Translations under genes and position numbers: made by a program
Part shown: positions 34,829-42,566 of the stretch, one piece after another
Numbering within the stretch: position 1 is the stretch's first letter
How the letters are laid out: the number at the start of each line of letters is the position of its first letter
The notes under the pieces: model-generated
Databases searched by the model: none
What the model was told of the DNA's origin: nothing
Seen by the model: only the letters and a program-made list of their open reading frames with translations
Assembly: GCA_017991675.1 (NCBI GenBank)
Contig: JAGOQB010000012.1
Coordinates: forward strand, 1-64,000
Length of the DNA stretch: 64,000 bases
Reading direction: 5' to 3'
DNA from: Phenylobacterium sp.
GTDB taxonomy: Bacteria; Pseudomonadota; Alphaproteobacteria; Caulobacterales; Caulobacteraceae

Positions 34829-35923
34829 ATGCACGACAAACAGCTGGATTCGCTGCGCGCGTTCGCAGTCGCGGGTGTTTTTTACACCCACATGGTGGAC
34901 GACAGCACCCCGTTTGGCACCTGGGGCGTCCGCCTTTTCTTTGTCCTAAGCGGATTTCTGATCACCCGCATACTGATCGAAGCGAAGCCTGAAACGGGCG
35001 CCGACGCGGGCCAACCGCTGTTCGCATTTTACGCTCGACGAGCCCTAAGGATCCTTCCAGCGTACTTCGCAGCCTTGGGCTTGATGGCGATAGTCTTCTG
35101 GTCCGACGTGCGCACGTCCTTGCCTTGGCACGTGTTCTTCGCATCGAACATCTGGTTCTCCCTGCGCGATGCATGGGAGCCCTGGTTCTTCGCCCATCTG
35201 TGGTCGCTCAGCGTCGAGGAACAGTTCTACCTCATCTGGCCGCTTCTGATGATCCTCTCCCCAAGGCGGGCTCTGGCGTCGGTTTGCCTCGGCGGCGTGG
35301 CCCTGTCGGTCGTCTTTCGCCTGATCTGGCCGAGCCAGGATGGGGAAATGACAGGATCGCTGCTGCTTCCGGCGGCATTGGATGCTCTCGGAGCCGGCGC
35401 GCTGCTCGCGGTCTGCCGGCTGCAGGGCGTCGCCTTGCCGCGTTGGGCGCCGTGGGTGATGGCCGGTGTGGGAGCCGTCTCGCTCGTCATCATGACGTCG
35501 GACCCGGAGGCCTTGGACATCCTAGGTCCGCGCGCGGGATGGATCGCATCCTCGGCCTTGCCGCTACTGCTGTTCGTCCCGCTGATCGGAGGCGCGTCGA
35601 AGGGCTTCGGCGGGATCGGCGGAGTGATCCTGGAACTCGCGCCGCTCCGCTGGCTCGGCCGCATCAGCTACGGGCTCTACCTCTACCACATGCCGGTGCT
35701 CGCATTGGCCATCGCCCTGGCGCACCGCCACTTGATCCCGCACGCCTTGATCGAGCCAGGCCTATTGCGCCTCGCCGCGGTCGGCGGGGCGACCACCCTC
35801 GTCGCCACGCTTTCATGGCTTCTGATGGAGCGCCCCATCAACGGCCTGAAGCGTTACTTCAGCTATCGCCCGCCAAGCGGAAGCTTCGTCACCCGCGCCC
35901 CCCAGACACAGGCCGCCGGATAG
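34829..35923 (+). CDS. acyltransferase 3 family membrane protein
   Basis: About 364 residues with roughly ten membrane helices, the OafA/NodX-type acyltransferase family that acetylates or otherwise acylates surface polysaccharides. SLRAFAVAGVFYTHMVDD carries the conserved catalytic His; FFVLSGFLITRIL and SLSVEEQFYLIWPLL are family blocks. ATG 34829 opens at MHDKQLDSLRAFA. Codon use is less GC-rich than all flanking genes. It is bounded by a direct repeat of the tyrA 3' end, so I infer recent insertion behind tyrA. Confidence 0.87.
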   Translation: MHDKQLDSLRAFAVAGVFYTHMVDDSTPFGTWGVRLFFVLSGFLITRILIEAKPETGADAGQPLFAFYARRALRILPAYFAALGLMAIVFWSDVRTSLPWHVFFASNIWFSLRDAWEPWFFAHLWSLSVEEQFYLIWPLLMILSPRRALASVCLGGVALSVVFRLIWPSQDGEMTGSLLLPAALDALGAGALLAVCRLQGVALPRWAPWVMAGVGAVSLVIMTSDPEALDILGPRAGWIASSALPLLLFVPLIGGASKGFGGIGGVILELAPLRWLGRISYGLYLYHMPVLALAIALAHRHLIPHALIEPGLLRLAAVGGATTLVATLSWLLMERPINGLKRYFSYRPPSGSFVTRAPQTQAAG

Positions 35924-35924
35924 T

Positions 35925-35945
35925 CGCGACCGCGGCAAGCACTGA
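35925..35945 (+). repeat. displaced original tyrA 3' end (right copy of direct repeat)
   Basis: Begins two bases after the acyltransferase stop and still reads Arg-Asp-Arg-Gly-Lys-His-stop, the C-terminus of TyrA. It differs from the functional copy at two third-codon positions. It has no start and is not translated as such. It is best read as the native tyrA tail left behind by an insertion. Confidence 0.7.
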
Positions 35946-35953
35946 CCTGCTTC

Positions 35954-36069
35954 AGATGCTCCCCCTCTGGGGGAGCTGTCAGCCGACCGGCTGACTGAGG
36001 GGGACAGCAGACTCAGCGGTCCCCCTCCGTCGCGCTTCGCGCGCCACCTCCCCCAGCGGGGGAGGATCT
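35954..36069. repeat. intergenic inverted repeat with a GANTC site, copy 2
   Basis: Diverged second copy of the element at 26996-27113. The left arm agatgctccccct is closely matched, and the right arm (cctcccccagcgggggagg) has compensating changes. GACTC is at 36010-36014. It lies between the acyltransferase and the convergent EF-G-like gene and directly precedes branched element copy B. Confidence 0.75.
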
Positions 36070-36082
36070 GCCCACCACAGGT

Positions 36083-36216
36083 GTCATCCCGGTTTGCGAA
36101 GCAAGACCGGGACCCATGAACACCTGATGGCGCATATCCTGGCTGGGCTGGGCCTCACTCTGCAGCCCCCGGCGCGAATGGGTTCCGGGCAAGCCCTGCG
36201 GGCTTTCCGGGATGAC
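36083..36216 (+). repeat. 134-bp branched intergenic element, copy B
   Basis: Same plan as copy A: outer arms gtcatcccgg/ccgggatgac, hairpin TTGC-gaa-GCAA, central stem with one G-T wobble (cgggacccat/atgggttccg), and hairpin AAGCCC-tgc-GGGCTT. It lies 23 bp before the stop of the convergent EF-G-like gene. Confidence 0.85.
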
Positions 36217-36238
36217 ACCATTTTCTTAGTCTCCGACC

Positions 36239-38269
36239 TCACCCCGCATGCTGCTCGCCCTTGGCCACCTGCTCAGCCAGCCTGCCAGGCAGTTCGGCCA
36301 TGTGGTCGAATTCCGCGGTGAACTCGCCCAGCCCCTGGGTCAAGCCGCGCAGTTCCTGGATCAGGTCCTGGCGCTCGGCCCGGGGCAGGCAGACCTCGAT
36401 CTCGTCCCAGCCGCTCCAGCCCTCGCGCGGCGCAAAGCCGAGGATCTGGCCGCGCCGGGCCGACACCGCCTGGGTGATCTTCGAGGTCGAGGCCTGCGGC
36501 GCGTGGATCGTCAACTTCTCCACCGGCTCCAGCAGATAGGGCGCGGCGGCCCGCAGGCCCTCGCTCATCGCCAGCCGTCCGGCCGCCCGGAAGCTCATCT
36601 CCGAGGAGTCGACGCTGTGGTAGGAGCCGTCGACCAGCACCACCTCGACGTCGGTCACCGGAAACCCAAAGGCGCCCCGCTCCATGGCGTCGCGCACGCC
36701 CTGCTCGACCGAGGGGATCCACTGCTTGGGCACCACCCCGCCGGTGATCTTCTGCGAGAATGCAAACCCCTCGCCCCGCGCCCGCGGCTTGATCTCCAGC
36801 ACCACGTCGCCGAACTGGCCATGGCCGCCGGTCTGCTTCTTGTGCCGCCCGCGCTGGGTGACCGGCTTGCGCAAGGACTCCTGGTAGGAAACCTTCGGCC
36901 GCCCGGTCGCCGCCTCGACCCCGAACCGCCGCTTCAGCCGCTCCAGCAGCACGTGCAGGTGCGCCTCGCCGCGGCCGGAGACGATGGTCTCCTGGGTGGC
37001 CGGATCCTGGGCCACGACGATGGCCGGATCCTCCTCGGCCAGTTTGTTCAACGCCGCCGACAGCCGCACGTCGTCCTTGCGGTCCTTGGCCGAGATCGAC
37101 ATCGAGTAGAGCGTCGCCGGTGGGAACGCCGGCTGCGCCAGGCTGCGGGCCTTGCCGTCCATCGAGGCGACCATGCCCGGCGTCGCCGCCTCCAGCTTGC
37201 CGATCGCCGTCACCTCGCCCTCGCGCGCCCTGTCGGTCTTCTTACCGCTCGGGCAGGAGAAGCTGACCAGCCCGCCGGCCCGGGCCTTGTCGCCGCCGCC
37301 CAGGGTCAGTTCCTGGCCGTCGGCCAGCTCGCCCTGCATGACGCGGGCATAGGCGATCTTGCCGGCCTGGCCGGCGTAAGAGGTCTTGAAGACATAGGCG
37401 CAGGGCCCGTCCAGCCCCATCCGCGCCGCCGCCGCGCTGACGTCCGGCGTCTCGTGCCGCAGCGCCTTCAGCAGCCGCCGCACCCCGAAGCCGTTCAGCG
37501 CCGAGCCGAAGAACACCGGGGTGATCAGCCCCTGGGCGAGGTCCGCCACCAGGTCGGCGAACACCGCGTCCTGGCTGGGGCTGAGGTCCGAGAGCAGTTG
37601 CTCCATGAGCTCGTCGTCGAAGTCGGCCAGCTGCTCCAGCATGTGGAACCGCGCGTCGGCCTCGGCCGCCGCCATGTCGCCGCTGAGATCGACCTGCTGG
37701 CTCGGCTGGCCCGGCCGGTAGACGAAGGCCCGCTCCAGCGCCAGGTCGACGAACCCGGTCACGTGCTCCTTCTCGACCAGCGGGATCTGGCGGGCGACCA
37801 GCCGGTTACCGGACGCCGGGGCCAGGGCCGCCATCAGCTCGTCCAGCCCGCCGCGCGCCTGGTCGATCTTGTTGACGAACACCGCATGGGGCACGCGCCG
37901 CGCCTCCAGCTCCTTGAAGATCGGCTGCAGCAGGTGCGCCCGTGTCGGGTTCGGATCGGCGACGATAATCGCCAAGTCGACCGCCGGCAGCACGAAGTCC
38001 TCGGTCCCCGAAAACTCCGGCGAGCCGGGGCAGTCGATCACCGCATAGCGGTCGCCCATGAACTCGAAGCCCGCGACGTTGAACTCGATGGACTGGCCGC
38101 GGGCCCGCGCCTCGGGACTGGCGTCGCCGACGCTGGCCGAGCCGACCTCGCCCTGGCGCGGGATCGCGCCGGCCGCGAACAGCATGGCTTCCATCAGGGT
38201 TGTCTTGCCGGCTCCCGCCGCGCCGACGAGGGCGATGGCGCGTGCGGCGCCGGATCCTGGTCTGCCCAT
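36239..38269 (-). CDS. EF-G-like translation GTPase paralog
   Basis: 676 residues with EF-G architecture: P-loop GAAGAGKT (16-23), effector region, NKID (133-136), domain II and domains IV-V (RHKKQTGGHGQFGDVVLEIKP, EMSFRAAGRLAMSEGLR). In the G3 motif the canonical D-T-P-G-H is D-C-P-G-S (79-83), replacing the catalytic His. This fits the EF-G-like (FusA2-type) paralog group, not the main translocase. Its role is unsettled, perhaps ribosome or stress related. ATG 38269 follows a GGAGGG site. A TTG at 38284 is possible. Confidence 0.87.
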   Translation of the reverse strand: MGRPGSGAARAIALVGAAGAGKTTLMEAMLFAAGAIPRQGEVGSASVGDASPEARARGQSIEFNVAGFEFMGDRYAVIDCPGSPEFSGTEDFVLPAVDLAIIVADPNPTRAHLLQPIFKELEARRVPHAVFVNKIDQARGGLDELMAALAPASGNRLVARQIPLVEKEHVTGFVDLALERAFVYRPGQPSQQVDLSGDMAAAEADARFHMLEQLADFDDELMEQLLSDLSPSQDAVFADLVADLAQGLITPVFFGSALNGFGVRRLLKALRHETPDVSAAAARMGLDGPCAYVFKTSYAGQAGKIAYARVMQGELADGQELTLGGGDKARAGGLVSFSCPSGKKTDRAREGEVTAIGKLEAATPGMVASMDGKARSLAQPAFPPATLYSMSISAKDRKDDVRLSAALNKLAEEDPAIVVAQDPATQETIVSGRGEAHLHVLLERLKRRFGVEAATGRPKVSYQESLRKPVTQRGRHKKQTGGHGQFGDVVLEIKPRARGEGFAFSQKITGGVVPKQWIPSVEQGVRDAMERGAFGFPVTDVEVVLVDGSYHSVDSSEMSFRAAGRLAMSEGLRAAAPYLLEPVEKLTIHAPQASTSKITQAVSARRGQILGFAPREGWSGWDEIEVCLPRAERQDLIQELRGLTQGLGEFTAEFDHMAELPGRLAEQVAKGEQHAG

Positions 38270-38391
38270 GGCAGGCCCTCCCAAGTTGGAGGCGCCCGCC
38301 TCATGGGAGCGGGCGCTCGTGACCCCGACCGGCTATATGCTTCCACCCGCTTGGCGATCTGCACAAGCGCCGAGTTCGATGAGGAGCAGGG

Positions 38392-38724
38392 ATGAACGGA
38401 TACGCCTGGCTGGGTCTGGCCATTGTCGCCGAGGTGATCGCCACCACCGCGCTGAAGGCCTCCGACAGCTTCTCGAAGCTGGGCCCCTCGCTGCTGACGG
38501 CGGTCGGCTACGGGATCGCCTTCTACTGCCTGTCGCACTCGATGAAGACGGTCCCCGTCGGGGTCGGCTACGCCATCTGGTCCGGCGTCGGCATCGTGCT
38601 GATCACGATCATCGCCTGGGTGCTGTTCAAGCAGCGGCTCGATCCCCCGGCGCTGGTCGGCATGGGGCTGATCGTCGCCGGCGTGCTGGTGATCAACGTG
38701 TTCTCCAAGAGCTCAGCCCACTGA
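38392..38724 (+). CDS. small multidrug resistance (SMR) transporter
   Basis: A 110-residue, four-helix drug/metabolite exporter of the EmrE/SugE family. The essential membrane Glu is in [13 protein letters not shown] (about position 13), and the [10 protein letters not shown] Trp motif is present. It exchanges cationic drugs or guanidinium for protons as a dimer. Divergent from the EF-G-like gene with a 122-bp gap. Confidence 0.87.
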   Translation: MNGYAWLGLAIVAEVIATTALKASDSFSKLGPSLLTAVGYGIAFYCLSHSMKTVPVGVGYAIWSGVGIVLITIIAWVLFKQRLDPPALVGMGLIVAGVLVINVFSKSSAH

Positions 38725-38731
38725 TCGAACG

Positions 38732-39196
38732 TCAGTGGGCGCCGACCGCCTCGACCTCCAGCGCCAACCGCTCGATCCCCTCGCGGGTGCCCTCGATGCG
38801 GTCGGCGAGGTCGTCGTGGCCGTCGAAATAGGCCAGTTGCTCGGTCATGCGCATGAAGGTCTGCTCGCCCTCGGCGCTGAACTCCACCGTCACCAGCGAG
38901 GCCGACAGCCGCTTGCCGCCGATCTCGACGTCGTAGGCGAAGACGATCCGCGCGTCGGGCACGATGTCGAAGAACACCTTCTCGACCCGCTGGCTGATCC
39001 CGCCGGGCAACTCGGCGCGGTAGCTCTCGCGCCCGCCGGGGCGGAAATCCATGGTCAGCTCGGTCTCGCCCTCCCCGGTATGACAGTCGGACCAGCGCTT
39101 CTTGGCCTCCAGGTCGGCCCAGGCGCCGAACACCGCCGCCGGCGGGGCGGCGAACCGCCGCTCGATGACGAAGCTCGTATGGCTCGCCGAATTCAT
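38732..39196 (-). CDS. SRPBCC (AHSA1-like) domain protein
   Basis: 154 residues of START-like helix-grip fold (FVIERRFAAPPAAVFGAWADLEAKKRW, ELTMDFRPGGRESYRAEL). Such AHSA1-type proteins often follow an ArsR gene, as here, where its ATG overlaps the ArsR stop by 4 bp. The ligand is unknown. It is the last gene of the leftward GST-ArsR-SRPBCC operon and is convergent with the SMR gene. Confidence 0.85.
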   Translation of the reverse strand: MNSASHTSFVIERRFAAPPAAVFGAWADLEAKKRWSDCHTGEGETELTMDFRPGGRESYRAELPGGISQRVEKVFFDIVPDARIVFAYDVEIGGKRLSASLVTVEFSAEGEQTFMRMTEQLAYFDGHDDLADRIEGTREGIERLALEVEAVGAH

Positions 39197-39534
39197 CTCT
39201 CGTCTCCGCTCTTGGTCTGCGCCAGATAGGCGTCCAGCCGGTCGAACTGCGCGTTCCAAGCCCGCTTGCGCGACGCCACCCAGGCCTCCAGCCCGCTGAA
39301 CGCATCCGGCGCCAGGCGGTAGGTCCGCACCCGCCCGGCCTTCTGCGAGGCGACCATGCCGCTCGCCTCCAGCACCGCCAGGTGCTTCATCACCGAGGGC
39401 AGCGCCAGGGTGGTCGGCGCCGCCAGCTCGCTGGCCGAGGCCGGCCCCGCCGCCAGCCGGTCGATCATCGCCCGCCGCCCCGGATCGGCCAGCGCCGTGA
39501 ACACCCGGTCCAGCCCCTCGCCGGCCCCGCTCAC
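39193..39534 (-). CDS. ArsR-family transcriptional regulator
   Basis: 113 residues of winged helix-turn-helix (VFTALADPGRRAMIDRLAAGPASASELA, LPSVMKHLAVLEASGMVASQKAGRVRTYRL). No metal-binding Cys motif is visible, so it belongs to the ArsR group paired with SRPBCC proteins and not the metal-sensing group. The GTG start at 39534 lies in a 12-bp tandem duplication just after the GST stop. Confidence 0.83.
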   Translation of the reverse strand: MSGAGEGLDRVFTALADPGRRAMIDRLAAGPASASELAAPTTLALPSVMKHLAVLEASGMVASQKAGRVRTYRLAPDAFSGLEAWVASRKRAWNAQFDRLDAYLAQTKSGDER

Positions 39535-39554
39535 GCCTCCTCTCACGCCTCCTC
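39531..39554. repeat. 12-bp tandem duplication at the GST-ArsR junction
   Basis: The 12-mer tcacgcctcctc occurs twice in perfect tandem at 39531-39542 and 39543-39554. On the coding strand each unit contains a GAGGAGG ribosome site followed by GTGA. The upstream unit supplies the GST stop and the downstream unit the ArsR GTG start. Confidence 0.8.
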
Positions 39555-40217
39555 CAGGAAGCGCGCGGGCATCAGCTCGCGATAGGGGAAGTAGTCGAAG
39601 AACGGCCGCGCCTCGGCCAGCGTCCGCGCCACCGACGGCCGCGCGACCAGCCGCTCGAAATAGGCCGCGAGCGCGCCCTGCTCCTCGCCCCACGGCGCGA
39701 CGATCCCGGCATAGAACAGCGCCGGCGTCGCCGCGCAATCGGCCAGGCTGAACGCCTCGCCCGCCGCCCAGGTCCGCCCGGTCATGTGTCCGTCGATCAG
39801 GCCATAGGCCATGGCCAGCATCTGCCGGGCGTTCTCCACGCCGCGCGGGTCCTTCTCGCCATCGGCCCGCAGCCGGTCGGCGACGATCTTCTGCATCGGC
39901 GTCATCACGTACTGGTCGAACAGCCGGTCCCACAGCCGCGCCTCCAGCCGCGCGTCGGCGTCGGCCGGCAGCATCGGCGGGCCCGGATAGCGGGCGTCGA
40001 GATACTCAAGTTGGATGCTGGTCTCCGGCACGACGCGCCCGCCGTCCACCAGCAGCGGGATCCTCGCGGTCGGCCACAGCGCCTCGAACGCGCTGCCCGC
40101 CGACGGTTGGGACAGATCCATCACCCGCGCCTCGAACGGCGTGCCGCGCTCATAGAGCCCGATCAGCACCTTGTGGCAGTAGGACGACAGCGGATGGAAG
40201 TGCAGCACCAGGCTCAT
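39543..40217 (-). CDS. glutathione S-transferase
   Basis: 224 residues: a thioredoxin-like N-terminal domain (LHFHPLSSYCHKVLIGLYE, then VPETSIQLEYLD with the glutathione-binding E-T-S) and an all-helical C-terminal domain (FSLADCAATPALFY). It should conjugate or reduce substrates with glutathione. First gene of the operon with the ArsR and SRPBCC genes. The class and substrate are unclear. Confidence 0.87.
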   Translation of the reverse strand: MSLVLHFHPLSSYCHKVLIGLYERGTPFEARVMDLSQPSAGSAFEALWPTARIPLLVDGGRVVPETSIQLEYLDARYPGPPMLPADADARLEARLWDRLFDQYVMTPMQKIVADRLRADGEKDPRGVENARQMLAMAYGLIDGHMTGRTWAAGEAFSLADCAATPALFYAGIVAPWGEEQGALAAYFERLVARPSVARTLAEARPFFDYFPYRELMPARFLEEA

Positions 40218-40304
40218 CGGCTCGGCTCCAATTACTTTCCGTGCAAGCTAACTATCGCGCGCCGCTTGGCAAGCAAAAGTTTCCATGAGAGCTAAGTGTT
40301 TCCT

Positions 40305-40315
40305 CCCCCCCCCCC
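40305..40315 (+). repeat. homopolymeric C11 tract
   Basis: Eleven consecutive C in the upstream region of the GST gene, 5 bases before branched element copy C. Long mononucleotide runs are prone to slippage. It is noncoding here, so an effect could only be on transcription or RNA structure. Confidence 0.9.
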
Positions 40316-40319
40316 AACT

Positions 40320-40455
40320 GTCATCCCGGTTTCGGCGTAGCCGAAGACCGGGACCCATGAACACCGGATAGATCAGAAATCGGCGCGGCCGAGCCCCATC
40401 GCCTCCTCCTGCGCGAATGGGTCCCGGACAAGCGCTTCGCGCTTTCCGGGATGAC
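40320..40455 (+). repeat. 136-bp branched intergenic element, copy C
   Basis: Same plan as the other copies, but the first hairpin is TTCGGC-gta-GCCGAA and the last is AAGCGC-ttc-GCGCTT, so both stems are kept by paired base changes. It lies between the alpha/beta hydrolase stop and the GST start, both on the minus strand. Confidence 0.85.
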
Positions 40456-40486
40456 ACCCCTAGAAAACCAGGGATGGCGCCTCACC

Positions 40487-41425
40487 TCACAGCCGCGCCT
40501 TCAGGAACCGCACCACCTCGGCGTTGAACCGCACGTGGAAAGCCGTGCGGTCGAACCCCGGCGTCGGCGCGCAGACCGCCGGCGCGACGGCCGCCAGCTG
40601 CGCGCTGCAGGGCCGCAGGAAGTCGAAATGCCCCGCGCCTTCCACAAGGTGGAACTCCGGCAGGGTCGGCAACCCCGCGCGCACCGGCTCGACGTACCAC
40701 GGCGCCGGCAGCACCTGGTCGCCGCTCGCCTGCCAGAGCTGGACCGGCTGGCGCACCTGGGCCAGCCCCTCGCGGGTGAACGCGAACCCCAGGGCGGGCG
40801 CGGCAACCACCGCCGCCTTGATGCGGGTATCGTGGGTCCAGCGCGGGATCTCCGCCGTCACCGGCCGGGCGGCGATCAGCTGGCAGTCGTAGAAGCCCGG
40901 ATTGGCCCGGCAATGTTCGGCGATGCGCGACAGGTCCGCCTCGCCCCCGACCGCCGTCAGCACCGTGAACCCGCCCGCCGAGAACCCAAACGCCCCCACC
41001 CGCGCGGGATCGAGGCTCGCCCGCCCCTCCCAGGCCCCCAGCATGTAGTCGATCAGCACGGCCAGTTGCCGCGGGCGCCCGGCCACATCGGTCGCCCGGC
41101 TCTGGTCGCGCCAATTATCGCCGGTATGGGTCAGGGCCGCGACCACGAAGCCGGCATGGGCCAGGGCCTGGGCCGTATCTTCATGGCTGCGGAAGTCGCC
41201 GCCGTTGCCGTGCGAAATCACCACCAGCGGCAGGCCGCGCCCGCCGCCGGGCGGCGTCCACACCGCCGCCTCGATGGCCGGTCCCTCGCCGTCGGGCACG
41301 ACCAGGGGCGAGAAGCGCGTCTCGCTCGGCCTCGCCGCTGCAGCCGGTGCAGTGGCCGGTGCAGGGGCGGGCGCGGGCGAGCCGGACAAGGCGGCCAGGG
41401 CGGCGATCAGCGGCAGCAGGGACAT
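40487..41425 (-). CDS. exported alpha/beta hydrolase
   Basis: 312 residues with an N-terminal hydrophobic stretch (LLPLIAALAALSG) and Ala/Pro-rich linker suggesting export. The hydrolase core has oxyanion HGNGGDF, nucleophile Ser in GFSAGG, catalytic Asp in QASGDQVLP and His in GAGHFDF. Nearest in layout to dienelactone hydrolase-like or PAF-acetylhydrolase-like enzymes. The substrate is unknown. Divergent from the LytTR gene over 143 bp. Confidence 0.85.
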   Translation of the reverse strand: MSLLPLIAALAALSGSPAPAPAPATAPAAAARPSETRFSPLVVPDGEGPAIEAAVWTPPGGGRGLPLVVISHGNGGDFRSHEDTAQALAHAGFVVAALTHTGDNWRDQSRATDVAGRPRQLAVLIDYMLGAWEGRASLDPARVGAFGFSAGGFTVLTAVGGEADLSRIAEHCRANPGFYDCQLIAARPVTAEIPRWTHDTRIKAAVVAAPALGFAFTREGLAQVRQPVQLWQASGDQVLPAPWYVEPVRAGLPTLPEFHLVEGAGHFDFLRPCSAQLAAVAPAVCAPTPGFDRTAFHVRFNAEVVRFLKARL

Positions 41426-41568
41426 GTTGCGGGGGTCTCTCCAAAGAACGTCGCCCCTTCCGTCGCCGCCGATCGGGCCGTGCGCCAGCGGTTCTGCGTG
41501 AACGGGCGAACGGGTTCGCGAGCGGGCCGGCGGCTGCGGCCCCGACCGCTCTTTGCTAGGGTCGGCGG

Positions 41569-42333
41569 ATGGAATCGGCGGGCGGCGATCAGGCGAGGTG
41601 GCGGGCGACGGCGGCGGGCTTCGCCGCGGCGAGCGTGCTTGGCCTGGTGCTCGGCGCCATCGGACCGTTCGGCAGCTATCTCAACGGATCGGCGCCGGCG
41701 CGCATGGCCTACTGGGTCGCCAACCTCTGGGTCGGGTGGCTGGCCTTCGGGTTCAGCCTGCCGCGCCTCTCGGCCTGGGCGTCCCAGCGCAATGTCCCGC
41801 TGTGGGCCTGGACGCCGCCGGCGGTCGCGGTGCTCGCCGTCCTGCCCGCCCTGCTCAGCCGCGCCATGGCCGTGCGGCTCTGGCCCGTGGTCGGCCAGGT
41901 CCACTGGCTGGAATGGTACGTCCAATGCCTGCTGATCAGCGCCCTGATCACCACCGGCGTGCTCTGGGCCACCCGCCCGCGAGCCGCCGCCGCCGGCCCG
42001 AACCCGACCTCCGCCGACCCGCGCGAGCGCCTGCCCGCGCATCTGGGCCGCACGGTGCTGTGCCTGAAGATGGAGGACCACTACGTCCGGGTGCACACGC
42101 CGCAGGGCTCGGCCCTGGTGCTGATGTCGCTCTCCCAGGCGATGGACGGCCTCAAGGACCTGGAGGGCGCCCAGACCCACCGCTCCTGGTGGGTCGCCCG
42201 CGCGGCCATCACCGGCGTCGTCGAGGACGGCCGCAACCTGCGCCTGACCCTGCGCGGCGGCCTCCAGGCCCCCGTCTCCCGCGCCCGCGTCGGCCGCCTG
42301 CGCGAAGACGGCTGGCTCGCAGCCAGCCAGTAG
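41569..42333 (+). CDS. membrane-anchored LytTR-family DNA-binding regulator
   Basis: 254 residues: three to four membrane helices in the first 145 residues, then a LytTR domain (LCLKMEDHYVRVHTPQGSALVLMSLSQAMDGL, THRSWWVARAAITG). A LytTR domain fused to an integral membrane region implies direct membrane-to-DNA signalling without a kinase. The adjacent beta-lactamase-fold gene may be a target. This is inference from location. Confidence 0.85.
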   Translation: MESAGGDQARWRATAAGFAAASVLGLVLGAIGPFGSYLNGSAPARMAYWVANLWVGWLAFGFSLPRLSAWASQRNVPLWAWTPPAVAVLAVLPALLSRAMAVRLWPVVGQVHWLEWYVQCLLISALITTGVLWATRPRAAAAGPNPTSADPRERLPAHLGRTVLCLKMEDHYVRVHTPQGSALVLMSLSQAMDGLKDLEGAQTHRSWWVARAAITGVVEDGRNLRLTLRGGLQAPVSRARVGRLREDGWLAASQ

Positions 42334-42347
42334 CGCTCCCCACGCCT

Positions 42348-42481
42348 GTCATTCCGGTTTGCGCAGCAAGACCGGGACCCATGAACACCAGATGGACCAG
42401 ACTTCGGCGCAGCCTCGCCCCATCACCCCGCACTAGCGCGAATGGGTCCCGGACAAGCGCTGACGCGCTTTCCGGGATGAC
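42348..42481 (+). repeat. 134-bp branched intergenic element, copy D
   Basis: Outer arms gtcattccgg/ccgggatgac (one T-G wobble), hairpin TTGC-gca-GCAA, central stem cgggacccat/atgggtcccg, and hairpin AAGCGC-tgac-GCGCTT. It lies between two rightward genes, the LytTR regulator and the beta-lactamase-fold hydrolase. Confidence 0.85.
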
Positions 42482-42566
42482 ACCAAGAAGCCCCTGGCAC
42501 GACCGGGCGGCGTTGACGTACGCGCCTAAATTGCAATCATCCCACGCTACCCTTGCCGGAGACGTG

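Noticed and set aside
34829-35923. The acyltransferase as a normal member of the aromatic operon
   Set aside because: It has different composition, a surface-glycan function, and a duplicated tyrA end on its far side.
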